From Methanomassiliicoccaceae archaeon (GTDB lineage: Archaea; Thermoplasmatota; Thermoplasmata; Methanomassiliicoccales; Methanomethylophilaceae): DNA of 64,000 nt. Below, in pieces: positions 52,551 through 60,389 of this stretch (positions are counted from its first letter, which is position 1; each line of letters starts with the position of its first letter). The DNA lies in NCBI GenBank assembly GCA_016284295.1, contig JAEEOP010000006.1, positions 1-64,000 on the forward strand, given 5' to 3'. Below the pieces are notes generated by a model, which saw nothing but the letters and a program-made list of their open reading frames with translations, searched no databases and had not been told where the DNA came from. Both the position numbers and the translations under genes were made by a program.

Positions 52551-53723
52551 TCATTCGAAGCGGATCGCATCCCTCACCTTTGAGATGGGGATGTCGTTCT
52601 CCTCCGCCAGGCGCACCAGGTCGTCATGCTCGGCCTTCCATTTGCGGAGCCCGTAACCTTCCGAGACCTTGACCCTCACATCGCCGTATTCCGTATGGCA
52701 GACCTCCATATGCGAGGTCATCTCGAACCTCTCGGCCTTCCACATGCGGAGACCGATGGTCGACGTGTTCTCCAGGATCAACCTGGCGATCCTCTCCTTG
52801 TCGTTCTGACGGCACAGGCAGGTCAGCCTCTGGCCGGGCCTGCCCTTCTTCATTATCAGCGGGGATATGGTCACGTCCAACGCCCCCTCCTCGAGCAGGA
52901 GGTCGGTCATGTGGCCCATGTCCTCCGGGGTCATGTCGTCGATGTTGCAGTTCAGCTCGTAGATCTCGAACATCCTGCCCTCAGATTCGCCGATGAAGGC
53001 TCTGAGGATGTTCGGTATCTCGAAATCGTGATGCCCGATGCCTACGCCGATGTCCTTGATGCTCATGCGGGGACGCTGGCCGTAATCTTCAGAAAAATAT
53101 CCTATCAATGCTGCGCCGGTCGGGGTTGTGAACTCCCCTTCGAGTTCGCCTGCATAGGATTCCACATCCCTCAGCAGAAGTGCCGTGGCAGGCGCGGGTA
53201 TCGGAAGAAGCCCATGGGCGCATTCCACAGTTCCGTGTCCTGTGCGGAGCGGCGAGGATACGATGTAATCGGGAGCTAGCCTCTCAATGAGGATGCATGT
53301 CCCCACGATGTCCGCTATGGCATCCAGCATCCCTACCTCATGGAAATGGATCTCCGATACGGGCTCGTTGTGGACCTTGGATTCCGCCTCGGCCACTCTA
53401 GTGTAGATCTCCTTCGCCCTTCTCCTGACGTCGTCGGAGACCTTGAGCGAATCTATGATGGAGAGCACCTCCTGGAACGACCTGTGTTGATGATGACTGT
53501 GATGGTCATCGACGCCTTCCTCATGGCCTGCGGCCATGACCCTGACCCTGGTGCCCCCGACGTGAAACTTCTCAGCCTTCTCCACAATGATCTCGATGTC
53601 CGGGATCCCGGCGGATTCGATCAGGCGCTTGGCATCCTGCGGGTCGTCAAGAAGATCAGCCAAGGCACCCAGCATCATATCGCCGGATGCTCCGGCGTTG
53701 CATTCCAGATACAGCGTCCTCAT
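52551..53723 (-). CDS. larC: Nickel-pincer cofactor biosynthesis protein LarC (nickel insertion)
   Basis: The 390-residue CTP-dependent cyclometallase inserts Ni into the pyridinium-3,5-bisthiocarboxylate mononucleotide. The start is MRTLYLECNAGASGDMMLGA at ATG 53723. A His-rich Ni-binding loop lies near residue 75-90 (DDHHSHHQH). The C-terminal LarC2 domain (LNCNIDDMTPEDMGHMTDLL) is fused in one frame, so the programmed frameshift of lactobacilli is not needed. ATG overlaps the larB stop. The gene order larE-larB-larC gives the full pathway from nicotinic acid adenine dinucleotide. Confidence 0.92.
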   Translation of the reverse strand: MRTLYLECNAGASGDMMLGALADLLDDPQDAKRLIESAGIPDIEIIVEKAEKFHVGGTRVRVMAAGHEEGVDDHHSHHQHRSFQEVLSIIDSLKVSDDVRRRAKEIYTRVAEAESKVHNEPVSEIHFHEVGMLDAIADIVGTCILIERLAPDYIVSSPLRTGHGTVECAHGLLPIPAPATALLLRDVESYAGELEGEFTTPTGAALIGYFSEDYGQRPRMSIKDIGVGIGHHDFEIPNILRAFIGESEGRMFEIYELNCNIDDMTPEDMGHMTDLLLEEGALDVTISPLIMKKGRPGQRLTCLCRQNDKERIARLILENTSTIGLRMWKAERFEMTSHMEVCHTEYGDVRVKVSEGYGLRKWKAEHDDLVRLAEENDIPISKVRDAIRFE

Positions 53724-54472
53724 TGGATTGACCTCCTGTCTATCATCGATGCTATGTAGCCCGCACCGAACCCGTTGTCGATGTTGACAACGCTGACCGT
53801 GGATGCGCACGAGTTCATCATCGCCAGCAAGGCAGTTAGACCTTCGAACGATGCGCCGTACCCGACGGATGTCGGCACTGCTATGACAGGCACATCGGCG
53901 AGACCGCCGACCACGCTGGGAAGCGCCCCCTCCATGCCGGCGGCGACCACTATCGCGGAAGCGCCCATGATGGAATCCGCATCGGACAGTAGGCGGTGTA
54001 TCCCTGCCACCCCGGCGTCGAAGACGCGCCTGACGTTGCATCCCATGACCTCCGCCGTGACGGCGGCCTCCTCCGCAACGGGCATGTCGCTGGTGCCTGC
54101 CGATACCACGCAGATGTAGCTCCTCCTCTCGGCCTTCGGGATCCTCCCTACTATGCAGATCCTGGCCTCCTTCCTGAACTCCGCTTCCATACCCTCCGAG
54201 ACGATCAGATCGTACGTCTCCCTGGGGCAGCGGGTGATCATCACGCATTCAGAACCGTTGTCCATCAGCGTCCTGGCTATGGCCAGCGACTGCTCCGGGG
54301 TCTTGCTAGCCCCGTAGATGACCTCCGACGCACCCTGCCTGGTCCTGCGGTTGGTGTCGACCCTGGCGAAACCCAGGTCGACGAAGGGCCTCGAGCGCAG
54401 CTCGAGCTCTGCCTCCTCCACTGACATGGAACCGTCCCTTACGGCCTCCAGGATGTGCTTCGTATCGGTCAT
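53720..54472 (-). CDS. larB: Nickel-pincer cofactor biosynthesis protein LarB (carboxylase/hydrolase)
   Basis: The 250-residue enzyme carboxylates the pyridinium ring of NaAD and hydrolyses the phosphoanhydride. The C-terminal two-thirds resemble PurE (AIR carboxylase): CVVSAGTSDMPVAEEAAVTA, VVAAGMEGALPSVVGGL and AVPTSVGYGASFEGLTALL. The N-terminal region RSRPFVDLGFARVDTNRRTR is LarB-specific. Overlaps larC and larE by 4 nt each. Confidence 0.92.
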   Translation of the reverse strand: MTDTKHILEAVRDGSMSVEEAELELRSRPFVDLGFARVDTNRRTRQGASEVIYGASKTPEQSLAIARTLMDNGSECVMITRCPRETYDLIVSEGMEAEFRKEARICIVGRIPKAERRSYICVVSAGTSDMPVAEEAAVTAEVMGCNVRRVFDAGVAGIHRLLSDADSIMGASAIVVAAGMEGALPSVVGGLADVPVIAVPTSVGYGASFEGLTALLAMMNSCASTVSVVNIDNGFGAGYIASMIDRRSIQ

Positions 54473-55224
54473 GATGGTGTCCTCTCGCCGTAGGATACCG
54501 AATCGTAGTATTTCAGAAGTACCGCCTCGATCTCCTCCATATACTCCTCAAGGATGGACCTCTGTGACGGGTCGATTTCCAGAAGTGACCCGGTGCCCCG
54601 GGTGCGCACCCTGAACCCTCTGAGTCCGAACTCCCTTACGGCCTTCTCGACCTCGTACGTGCGTCTGAGACCATCCTCTGTTATGGGGGTGCCGGTGGGC
54701 GTGCGGGTGGCGAGACAAGAATCGGACGGCCTGTCCCAGCCGAATATGCCGGCCTCTTTGGAGAGCCTCCTGACATCCGCCTTGGTTATTCCGCAGATCC
54801 TCAATGGGGAGACGATGCCCATCTCCTCCAGAGCCCTCATCCCCGGCCTTCCGGCAGGGTCGTCGGAGGCATTGGTGCCGTCCATGACGTAGGCCCTTCC
54901 GTCGCGTTTTGCGGCTTCGATGATCCTCGAGAAGACGAACCTCTTGCACAGATAGCAGCGGTCCGGCCCGTTGGACACGATCCCGGGACTATCGAATACA
55001 TTGACATTGAGGATGCGTGGCTCGAAGCCGTATCTTGCACAGGATGCCCTGACCGTCTCCTCTTCCTCCGGGGTCTGGAAGCTTCCCCTCACGAAGTACG
55101 GGACGACATCAACCTCCAGAACATGGCAGACATACAGCAGATAGGTGGAATCCGAACCTCCGGAAAAGGCCAATCCCGGCCTCGGATTCTCCTCGAAGAA
55201 CCTCCTCAACGAATCTGGGATCAT
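54469..55224 (-). CDS. larE: Nickel-pincer cofactor biosynthesis protein LarE (sulfur transferase)
   Basis: The 251-residue PP-loop enzyme converts the two carboxylates to thiocarboxylates. The ATP loop is AFSGGSDSTYLLYV. SDSCLATRTPTG holds the Cys in the sulfur-donating region; a CYLC pair (DRCYLCKRFVF) is also present, so either sacrificial-Cys or Fe-S-dependent mechanisms are possible. First gene of the lar operon; a methyltransferase gene is 10 nt upstream on the same strand. LarA, the racemase that uses the cofactor, is not in the window. Confidence 0.9.
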   Translation of the reverse strand: MIPDSLRRFFEENPRPGLAFSGGSDSTYLLYVCHVLEVDVVPYFVRGSFQTPEEEETVRASCARYGFEPRILNVNVFDSPGIVSNGPDRCYLCKRFVFSRIIEAAKRDGRAYVMDGTNASDDPAGRPGMRALEEMGIVSPLRICGITKADVRRLSKEAGIFGWDRPSDSCLATRTPTGTPITEDGLRRTYEVEKAVREFGLRGFRVRTRGTGSLLEIDPSQRSILEEYMEEIEAVLLKYYDSVSYGERTPS

Positions 55225-55234
55225 TAGATTATCC

Positions 55235-55885
55235 TCACTTCTTACGGGCGATGTAGCCCAGGTCGGAGCAGGTGTGCCAGAACAGCTCGATATCCACGAA
55301 TCCAGCCTCCTCCAGGAGCCTCCTGTATCCGTCCACGGTGTACGGGAAATAGACGCTGTCCCTGCGGCGGAACATCTCCTCGATGGACTCCTCCCTAAGA
55401 CCGGCCGATCTCATGTACCCTTCCCACTCGGCATCCGCCTCTGCCTGGGAACTTTCATGCCTCGCGTGCTCCACGGCGATGAACATGCCACCGCTCCTGA
55501 GCATCCTCAGGCAGTTCCTCAAAGCGGCCATCTTCTGCCCCCTGTCGCTATAGTAGTGGTGCGACAATATCGCCGTTATCACGTCGAAGGACCCGTCGGG
55601 AAGCTCCAAACCGTCCGTGGGGGCGTTGATGAACCTGGATACCTTCCCTTCCAGCGTCCTCCTGGCCTCCGAGAGGTTCTCCTCCGAGGGATCCGCCAGC
55701 GTGAACGTAGTGTCAGGGAACCTGTCCACGGACGACCTTATGGAACCGCCCATCCCGCAGCCGGTGTCCAGCCATTCGGCAGGAGAGATCCTCTCGGAAA
55801 CGATATCCGGGATCGCCTTCCTCAGCTCGCGGTAACCCGCGATCCTCTTTGACATCCCGACTTCCTGGGCGGTCACATCATCCAT
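55235..55885 (-). CDS. SAM-dependent class I methyltransferase
   Basis: The 216-residue enzyme has motif I EWLDTGCGMGGSIRSSV, acidic loop LADPSEENLSEARR and post-I FDVITAILSHHYYSDRG. The His-rich motif ILSHHYY is typical of small-molecule O/C-methyltransferases. It immediately precedes larE, so it may modify the pincer cofactor or simply share the promoter. TATA (CTTTATAGG, minus strand, 55950-55941) lies about 55 nt upstream. Confidence 0.8.
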   Translation of the reverse strand: MDDVTAQEVGMSKRIAGYRELRKAIPDIVSERISPAEWLDTGCGMGGSIRSSVDRFPDTTFTLADPSEENLSEARRTLEGKVSRFINAPTDGLELPDGSFDVITAILSHHYYSDRGQKMAALRNCLRMLRSGGMFIAVEHARHESSQAEADAEWEGYMRSAGLREESIEEMFRRRDSVYFPYTVDGYRRLLEEAGFVDIELFWHTCSDLGYIARKK

Positions 55886-55961
55886 ATGATGGCCGAGCGC
55901 TTCGGAACGTAAATATCCCTTGGTACCTTGATATCTTACCTATAAAGGAGAGGACGGTCCT

Positions 55962-56045
55962 TTTTATATACCTAATAAACATCCCATACCCCGTGAGACG
56001 TTTAGCCTCACGAACGGAAATGTACCGAAAGGCGAATCCGTAAAG
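55962..56045 (+). promoter_or_regulatory. L15e promoter and leader
   Basis: TTTTATATA (55962-55970) is a strong TATA box. The leader contains the hairpin CGTGAG/CTCACG (55992-56012) with a 9-nt loop shortly before the ATG at 56054, which could be a feedback site for a ribosomal protein. AAGGTGAT gives the ribosome binding site. Confidence 0.5.
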
Positions 56046-56053
56046 GTGATAAA

Positions 56054-56677
56054 ATGAGCGAAGAGACTCAGGAAACACGCCCGGTCAACGGGAAGAGCAT
56101 GTACAGCTACATCGCTGACGCATGGGACGTACCCGAGAAGTCGTACGTCAAGGCATTGAACTACGAGCGCCGCATCCAGTGGAGGAAGGAGGAGAACTTC
56201 ACCCGCGTAGAGAAGCCCACCCGTCTCGACAGGGCCAGAGCACTCGGATACAAGGCAAAGCAGGGATATGTCATCGTAAGGGCGAAGGTCAGGAAGGGAT
56301 CCTTCCACAAGAGGGCCATCGTCACAGGTAGGAGAGCCAAGAGAAAGGGAATCAACCAGATCATCACCGGCAAGAGCATCCAGAGGATGGCCGAGGAGAG
56401 GACTGCGAAGAGATACCCCAACCTCGAGGTCCTGAACTCCTACTGGGTAGGTGCAGACGGACAGCAGGAGTGGTATGAGGTCATCCTCGTCGACCCCGCA
56501 CACCCCGTCATCAAGGCCGACCCCAAGATCAACTGGATCTGCGACAAGACACACACCAACCGTGTCTACCGCGGAAAGACCTCCGCCGGACAGAAGGGAC
56601 GTGGAATGAGGCACACCGGAAAGGGTGCTGAGAAGGCCAGGCCCTCGGTCAAGGCGAACCAGAGAAGAATCAAGTGA
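56054..56677 (+). CDS. Ribosomal protein L15e
   Basis: The 207-residue large-subunit protein shows MYSYIADAWDVPEKSYVK, RIQWRKEENFTRVEKPTR and LNSYWVGADGQQEWYEVILV, as in archaeal L15e. The tail is basic and Gly-rich. The N-terminal ~12 residues are slightly longer than usual. It is monocistronic with its own TATA box. Confidence 0.95.
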   Translation: MSEETQETRPVNGKSMYSYIADAWDVPEKSYVKALNYERRIQWRKEENFTRVEKPTRLDRARALGYKAKQGYVIVRAKVRKGSFHKRAIVTGRRAKRKGINQIITGKSIQRMAEERTAKRYPNLEVLNSYWVGADGQQEWYEVILVDPAHPVIKADPKINWICDKTHTNRVYRGKTSAGQKGRGMRHTGKGAEKARPSVKANQRRIK

Positions 56678-56863
56678 TCTCACTTACGTTCAGATCTCAA
56701 CCCTTTTACCGCCCGAAAGGGCGGGACCCTTATTTCAGAAAAAGACTCATATCATGGCACATGTCAATACTATTTGGCTATCAGACTGGCCATATAGCAT
56801 CGGATACTGCCCTAACTTCCATTGCACGTGAGATTTTTAAAGATACTATTGGATTACATCACC

Positions 56864-57961
56864 ATGGCAAACGGCAATACAGGAACTGATTTTACCGACC
56901 GTTTGGCAGCCCATGTCTCTTCGTTGGAGAAACGTGCTGCCGCATGTAAAACCGAAGAAGCAACTAAGATGGGCCTTATCGTACCCATGCTACAGATATG
57001 GGGATACGACCCATTCAACCCGTTAGAGGTTGTTCCAGAGTACAACGCTGACGTTGGCACCAAGAAGAAAGAGAAGCTTGACTATGCAATCCTCGACAGT
57101 GATGGCAACCCCATAATCCTCATTGAGGCCAAATCCGCAGATACAAAGCTCGACTCGCATTGCGAGCAGCTTTTTAGATACTTCTCAGTCTGCAATGCCA
57201 AGATCGGAATACTCACAAACGGATTGGAATATCAGTTCTATTCCGACACCGAAGCACAAAATAAGATGGACCTTACCCCATTTCTAATCATTAACCTGGT
57301 AAAGATGAAACCGGGGCAGGAAAACCAGCTTAAACGCTTCTGCAAGACCGAATTCAATGTCGATGAACTTGTGCCCGCCATAGAGTCCCTGGCTAGAAAG
57401 AGGAAAATCCAAGAGGAACTCTCCAAAGCATTCAACAATCCTGATGATGAGTTCATTAAATACTTCATCAACAAAGTGTACGACGGCAAAGTCATCACCA
57501 AGAAGGTCACCCAGGAATGGACACCTTATATCACAGACGGTATCAAGACATACATCAATGAGATTGTAAACCAGAAACTAAAAAACGCTCTAGAAGACAG
57601 TGATGGCGAGCTTGGATCGGACATAAAAGACGATAACGGCATAGTCACAACAGATGAGGAGATGGCCGCCCACAGGATTGTTCAGGCAATCTGCGCAGAA
57701 GTTATCCCTGTAGACAAGGTGGTTATGAAGGATGCGAAATCGTACTGCGCAATACTATTCAATAACAACAACAGGAAACCAATCATAAGATTGTACTTCG
57801 ATGGTAAGTCAAAATTCGTACAGATTTTTGACACGCCTGAGGGTACCAAGTTCCCCATCAGCAGGCCGGAAGACCTCTACGGATGTAAAGAAGCATTACT
57901 CAATGCTGCAAGTCAATACGCTGAAAAGAAGGAGCCTACTGAAGAACCTTCATCTGAATGA
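56864..57961 (+). CDS. Orphan protein with type I restriction HsdR-like N-terminal nuclease domain
   Basis: The 365-residue protein from ATG 56864 (MANGNTGTDFTDRL) has an HsdR_N_2-like domain: EEATKMGLIVPMLQIWGYDP, then DYAILDSDGNPIILIEAKS, a PD-(D/E)xK nuclease motif, and FRYFSVCNAKIGILTNGLEY. The C-terminal half (IRLYFDGKSKFVQIFDT) also recurs in such orphan proteins. No helicase, HsdM or HsdS gene is near. AT-richer composition than the flanking genes points to transfer. It could be a stand-alone defence or phage-derived protein. A strong terminator follows. Confidence 0.7.
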   Translation: MANGNTGTDFTDRLAAHVSSLEKRAAACKTEEATKMGLIVPMLQIWGYDPFNPLEVVPEYNADVGTKKKEKLDYAILDSDGNPIILIEAKSADTKLDSHCEQLFRYFSVCNAKIGILTNGLEYQFYSDTEAQNKMDLTPFLIINLVKMKPGQENQLKRFCKTEFNVDELVPAIESLARKRKIQEELSKAFNNPDDEFIKYFINKVYDGKVITKKVTQEWTPYITDGIKTYINEIVNQKLKNALEDSDGELGSDIKDDNGIVTTDEEMAAHRIVQAICAEVIPVDKVVMKDAKSYCAILFNNNNRKPIIRLYFDGKSKFVQIFDTPEGTKFPISRPEDLYGCKEALLNAASQYAEKKEPTEEPSSE

Positions 57962-57971
57962 AACCATTTCC

Positions 57972-57991
57972 AGAGGGCACACAAGCCCTCT
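57972..57991 (+). terminator. Terminator of the restriction-like gene
   Basis: AGAGGGC (57972-57978) pairs perfectly with GCCCTCT (57985-57991), with a 6-nt loop, followed by ATTCATATTTTTAAC. It begins 10 nt after the stop codon. Confidence 0.65.
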
Positions 57992-58146
57992 ATTCATATT
58001 TTTAACATCTTGGAAAAACGTGAAAGATCGATGACAACATCGCAATAAACACGTTTAGAGATGCTCCTTAGTTTCTTCACCGGTTCGTTAGCCTTAAAAA
58101 AAACTCCTAGAAGGACGGACGATCTAATTTCGCATAAGTGCTAGTT

Positions 58147-58992
58147 TCAGAGTCCCTGCCTGATGACCTCTGCGATCTCGGACACCTCTTCGTCGGACAT
58201 GCCCACGGTCGGGAAGTACACCGGCAACTCGTACTGCGATGCGTCGAATCCTTCTATCCCCTGCAGATCGAATCCCTTGACTATGCCGAGCATCCTGCTC
58301 ATGTTGTCCTTGTCGGGGTTGAACGCCCTGAAATACGGGTCATACTGCTTCAGAGGAGAACCGTCGCATTCCGTTGAGGAGTAAACCCTGCATCCGCGCT
58401 TCATCATCAGCCAAGCGGAGACCAGCGCCCTGTCGGAGCCGTCTAGCTCCGCCACAACCTTGCCCTGCGTCCCCACGGGAAGACCCGCATGGCATCTGAT
58501 GTAGTCCTGGAAGACGAACGCGCGGTTGTCACGCGCTTCCACGAAGAATGTGACATCTGGGTTCGTAAGATCGACCTTCACGCCCTTGTCCTCGTTGGCC
58601 AGGAAGATGGCCGAACCTATCTCTCTTCCCATGTCAAGGCTGGTGTATCCCTGGGAGCCTTCCCTGCGGGCGTCCACGGCGAAGCTCTGTCCCTGGGAGA
58701 TCCTGGGCTTGGAGTACTCCGCGGCCATGGCGCACATGTCATCCATCTTGGAAGTAGATTCCTCCGCGATCGATATGGACGCGACACCGAACACCTTCCT
58801 GACCGACCTAACAGCGGCATCGATGTCCGTCGCCTCCACATAGAACCTGGCGCCCTTGCTCGTGACCAGCGCCTCCACACCATCCTCTATGAGCATGTTC
58901 AGAAGGTTATCCTTGAGGACGGATTCGAATCTCCTGCGCACGGGCGTGCTCTTGAGACCGATCTCGGCGTATCTCAGCAGTAATATGGCCAC
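58147..58992 (-). CDS. ThiI-like THUMP-domain protein without a functional PP-loop
   Basis: The 281-residue protein begins LLLRYAEIGLKSTPVRRRFE, the ferredoxin-like/THUMP N-terminus of ThiI (tRNA 4-thiouridine synthase), with GVASISIAEES and CHAGLPVGTQGKVVAELDG. In ThiI the last block continues as SGGIDSPVAA; here it reads DGSDRALVSAWLMMKRGC, so the ATP-binding PP-loop is lost, yet the following LMMKRGCRVY remains. About 90 further residues end the protein; the usual C-terminal Cys/rhodanese is missing. It may bind tRNA without thiolating it. Confidence 0.75.
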   Translation of the reverse strand: MAILLLRYAEIGLKSTPVRRRFESVLKDNLLNMLIEDGVEALVTSKGARFYVEATDIDAAVRSVRKVFGVASISIAEESTSKMDDMCAMAAEYSKPRISQGQSFAVDARREGSQGYTSLDMGREIGSAIFLANEDKGVKVDLTNPDVTFFVEARDNRAFVFQDYIRCHAGLPVGTQGKVVAELDGSDRALVSAWLMMKRGCRVYSSTECDGSPLKQYDPYFRAFNPDKDNMSRMLGIVKGFDLQGIEGFDASQYELPVYFPTVGMSDEEVSEIAEVIRQGL

Positions 58993-59088
58993 GATGATAC
59001 ATCATGCTGGCGAATAAAACGCTATCGCATATCGAATTGCAAGTGTTTCGGGTGAATCCCAAATACTATAAGGGGTTTACAACCGACG

Positions 59089-59910
59089 ATGGACCCGATA
59101 ATAATCGTCGGACTGATCCTTCTCGGGATACTCGCAGGTGTTCTAGGGGGCATATTCGGTCTCGGCGGCGGTGTCGTGTTCATACCTTTTCTGGTCCTCG
59201 TCTTCGATTTCGATGCGGATGTGGCAGCGGCCATATCCCTGGTGGGGATCGTTGCGGGATCGCTGGGATCGACCAGCGTGCAGGTATCGTCGGGCAAGGC
59301 GAACGTCCGTCTCGGCCTGTTGTTAGAGATAGGTTCTGTGATAGGCGCGCTCATAGGGGCGGTGATTGCCACCATGATGGACAACACATATGTTCTGATC
59401 GTACTGGCAGCCGTTCTGGCCTTCACAGGATACAGCATGTCCAGGAAGAACCGCCGCACAGCGGATTCCGTGGAGGGGGACGGCGGATTGCTTTCGTTCC
59501 ACTACAACGATGATGAAGGAAAAGACAGGACGTTCAGGCTCCAGAACATGGGTATTGCGTACCCGGCCTGCGTCGGTGCAGGAATCATCTCTTCGATGAC
59601 AGGCATCGGGGGAGGCGCGATCAAGGTGCCGATCATGAACCTTGTTATGAAGGTGCCGATGAAGGTCGCCACATCCACCAGCAGCTACATGGTCGGGATC
59701 ACAGCGATGACGGCGGCCATAGCCTATGCCATAGCCGGAGTCCTCCCCATAGACTATGCCGCTGGAATCTCCATCGGAGCCATCATCGGATCGGTCCTTG
59801 GGGCGCAGATCACGAAGAAGCTAGATGCGAAGCATCTCAAGAGGTACTTCGGATATCTCCTGTTCTTCGTCGCATTCGTCATAATACTCAGGGCAGGAGG
59901 CATAGTATGA
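59089..59910 (+). CDS. TSUP-family transporter (TauE/SafE type)
   Basis: The 273-residue membrane protein has about eight membrane segments and the family repeats: GVLGGIFGLGGGVVFIPFLV near residue 18 and, in the second half, GIISSMTGIGGGAIKVPIMN. It may export sulfite, sulfoacetate or other small organic anions; the substrate is unknown. The stop overlaps the following small gene by 4 nt. Confidence 0.85.
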   Translation: MDPIIIVGLILLGILAGVLGGIFGLGGGVVFIPFLVLVFDFDADVAAAISLVGIVAGSLGSTSVQVSSGKANVRLGLLLEIGSVIGALIGAVIATMMDNTYVLIVLAAVLAFTGYSMSRKNRRTADSVEGDGGLLSFHYNDDEGKDRTFRLQNMGIAYPACVGAGIISSMTGIGGGAIKVPIMNLVMKVPMKVATSTSSYMVGITAMTAAIAYAIAGVLPIDYAAGISIGAIIGSVLGAQITKKLDAKHLKRYFGYLLFFVAFVIILRAGGIV

Positions 59911-60233
59911 GCGACAAGGTGAACGTCTGGACCGGCTGGACCATGCGCATATGCGCCGTGGTCGGAGCCACCGTCATCCTCGCAGGGCTCCTGCTCGACA
60001 GCGATGATATCATACTCCTTGGATTGATATCTGTGATAGCCGCACCGCTCCTCGGTCTGGCCGTCACCCTGCTGGCCTTGGCCGTCCAGAAGGAGTTCGT
60101 CTGGGCCGGTGTGACACTGGTGCTGATCGGCCTATTCTCCCTGGAACTTGTCGATTGGATGTACTCGGCGATTATCATCGCTGTCTCGTGCGTCATTCTT
60201 GTGATAGCCTACATCTCCTACAGGCGCAAGTGA
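59907..60233 (+). CDS. Small membrane protein with the TSUP transporter (DUF1634-like)
   Basis: The 108-residue protein has three membrane segments (about residues 15-33, 37-60 and 65-100) and starts MSDKVNVWTGWTMRICAVVG. Small three-span proteins of this kind (DUF1634) commonly accompany TSUP transporters, and translation is coupled here through an ATGA overlap. It is likely an accessory subunit. Confidence 0.7.
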   Translation: MSDKVNVWTGWTMRICAVVGATVILAGLLLDSDDIILLGLISVIAAPLLGLAVTLLALAVQKEFVWAGVTLVLIGLFSLELVDWMYSAIIIAVSCVILVIAYISYRRK

Positions 60234-60340
60234 TCCGGATCCGTTCAGGGACAGGTGTAATCATCATCCGATGTGTCGGAGACCCGGCGGACGCTCCGCA
60301 TCACAGTCATTACAGATAATCTATGAATAAGTGAGTGAAC

Positions 60341-60356
60341 CCCGCCCGAGGGCGGG
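60341..60356. terminator. Hairpin between convergent genes
   Basis: CCCGCCC/GGGCGGG (60341-60356) forms a compact GC hairpin between the TSUP operon end and the end of the giant surface protein gene. No T-run follows on either strand. Confidence 0.45.
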
Positions 60357-60389
60357 TAAAGGGTTTGTTCAATGGTTATCGTTCGCCGT

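Noticed and set aside
52551-54248. 565-residue larC from an upstream start
   Set aside because: The extra N-terminal part is the wrong frame of larB; the family N-terminus MRTLYLECNAG begins at 53723.
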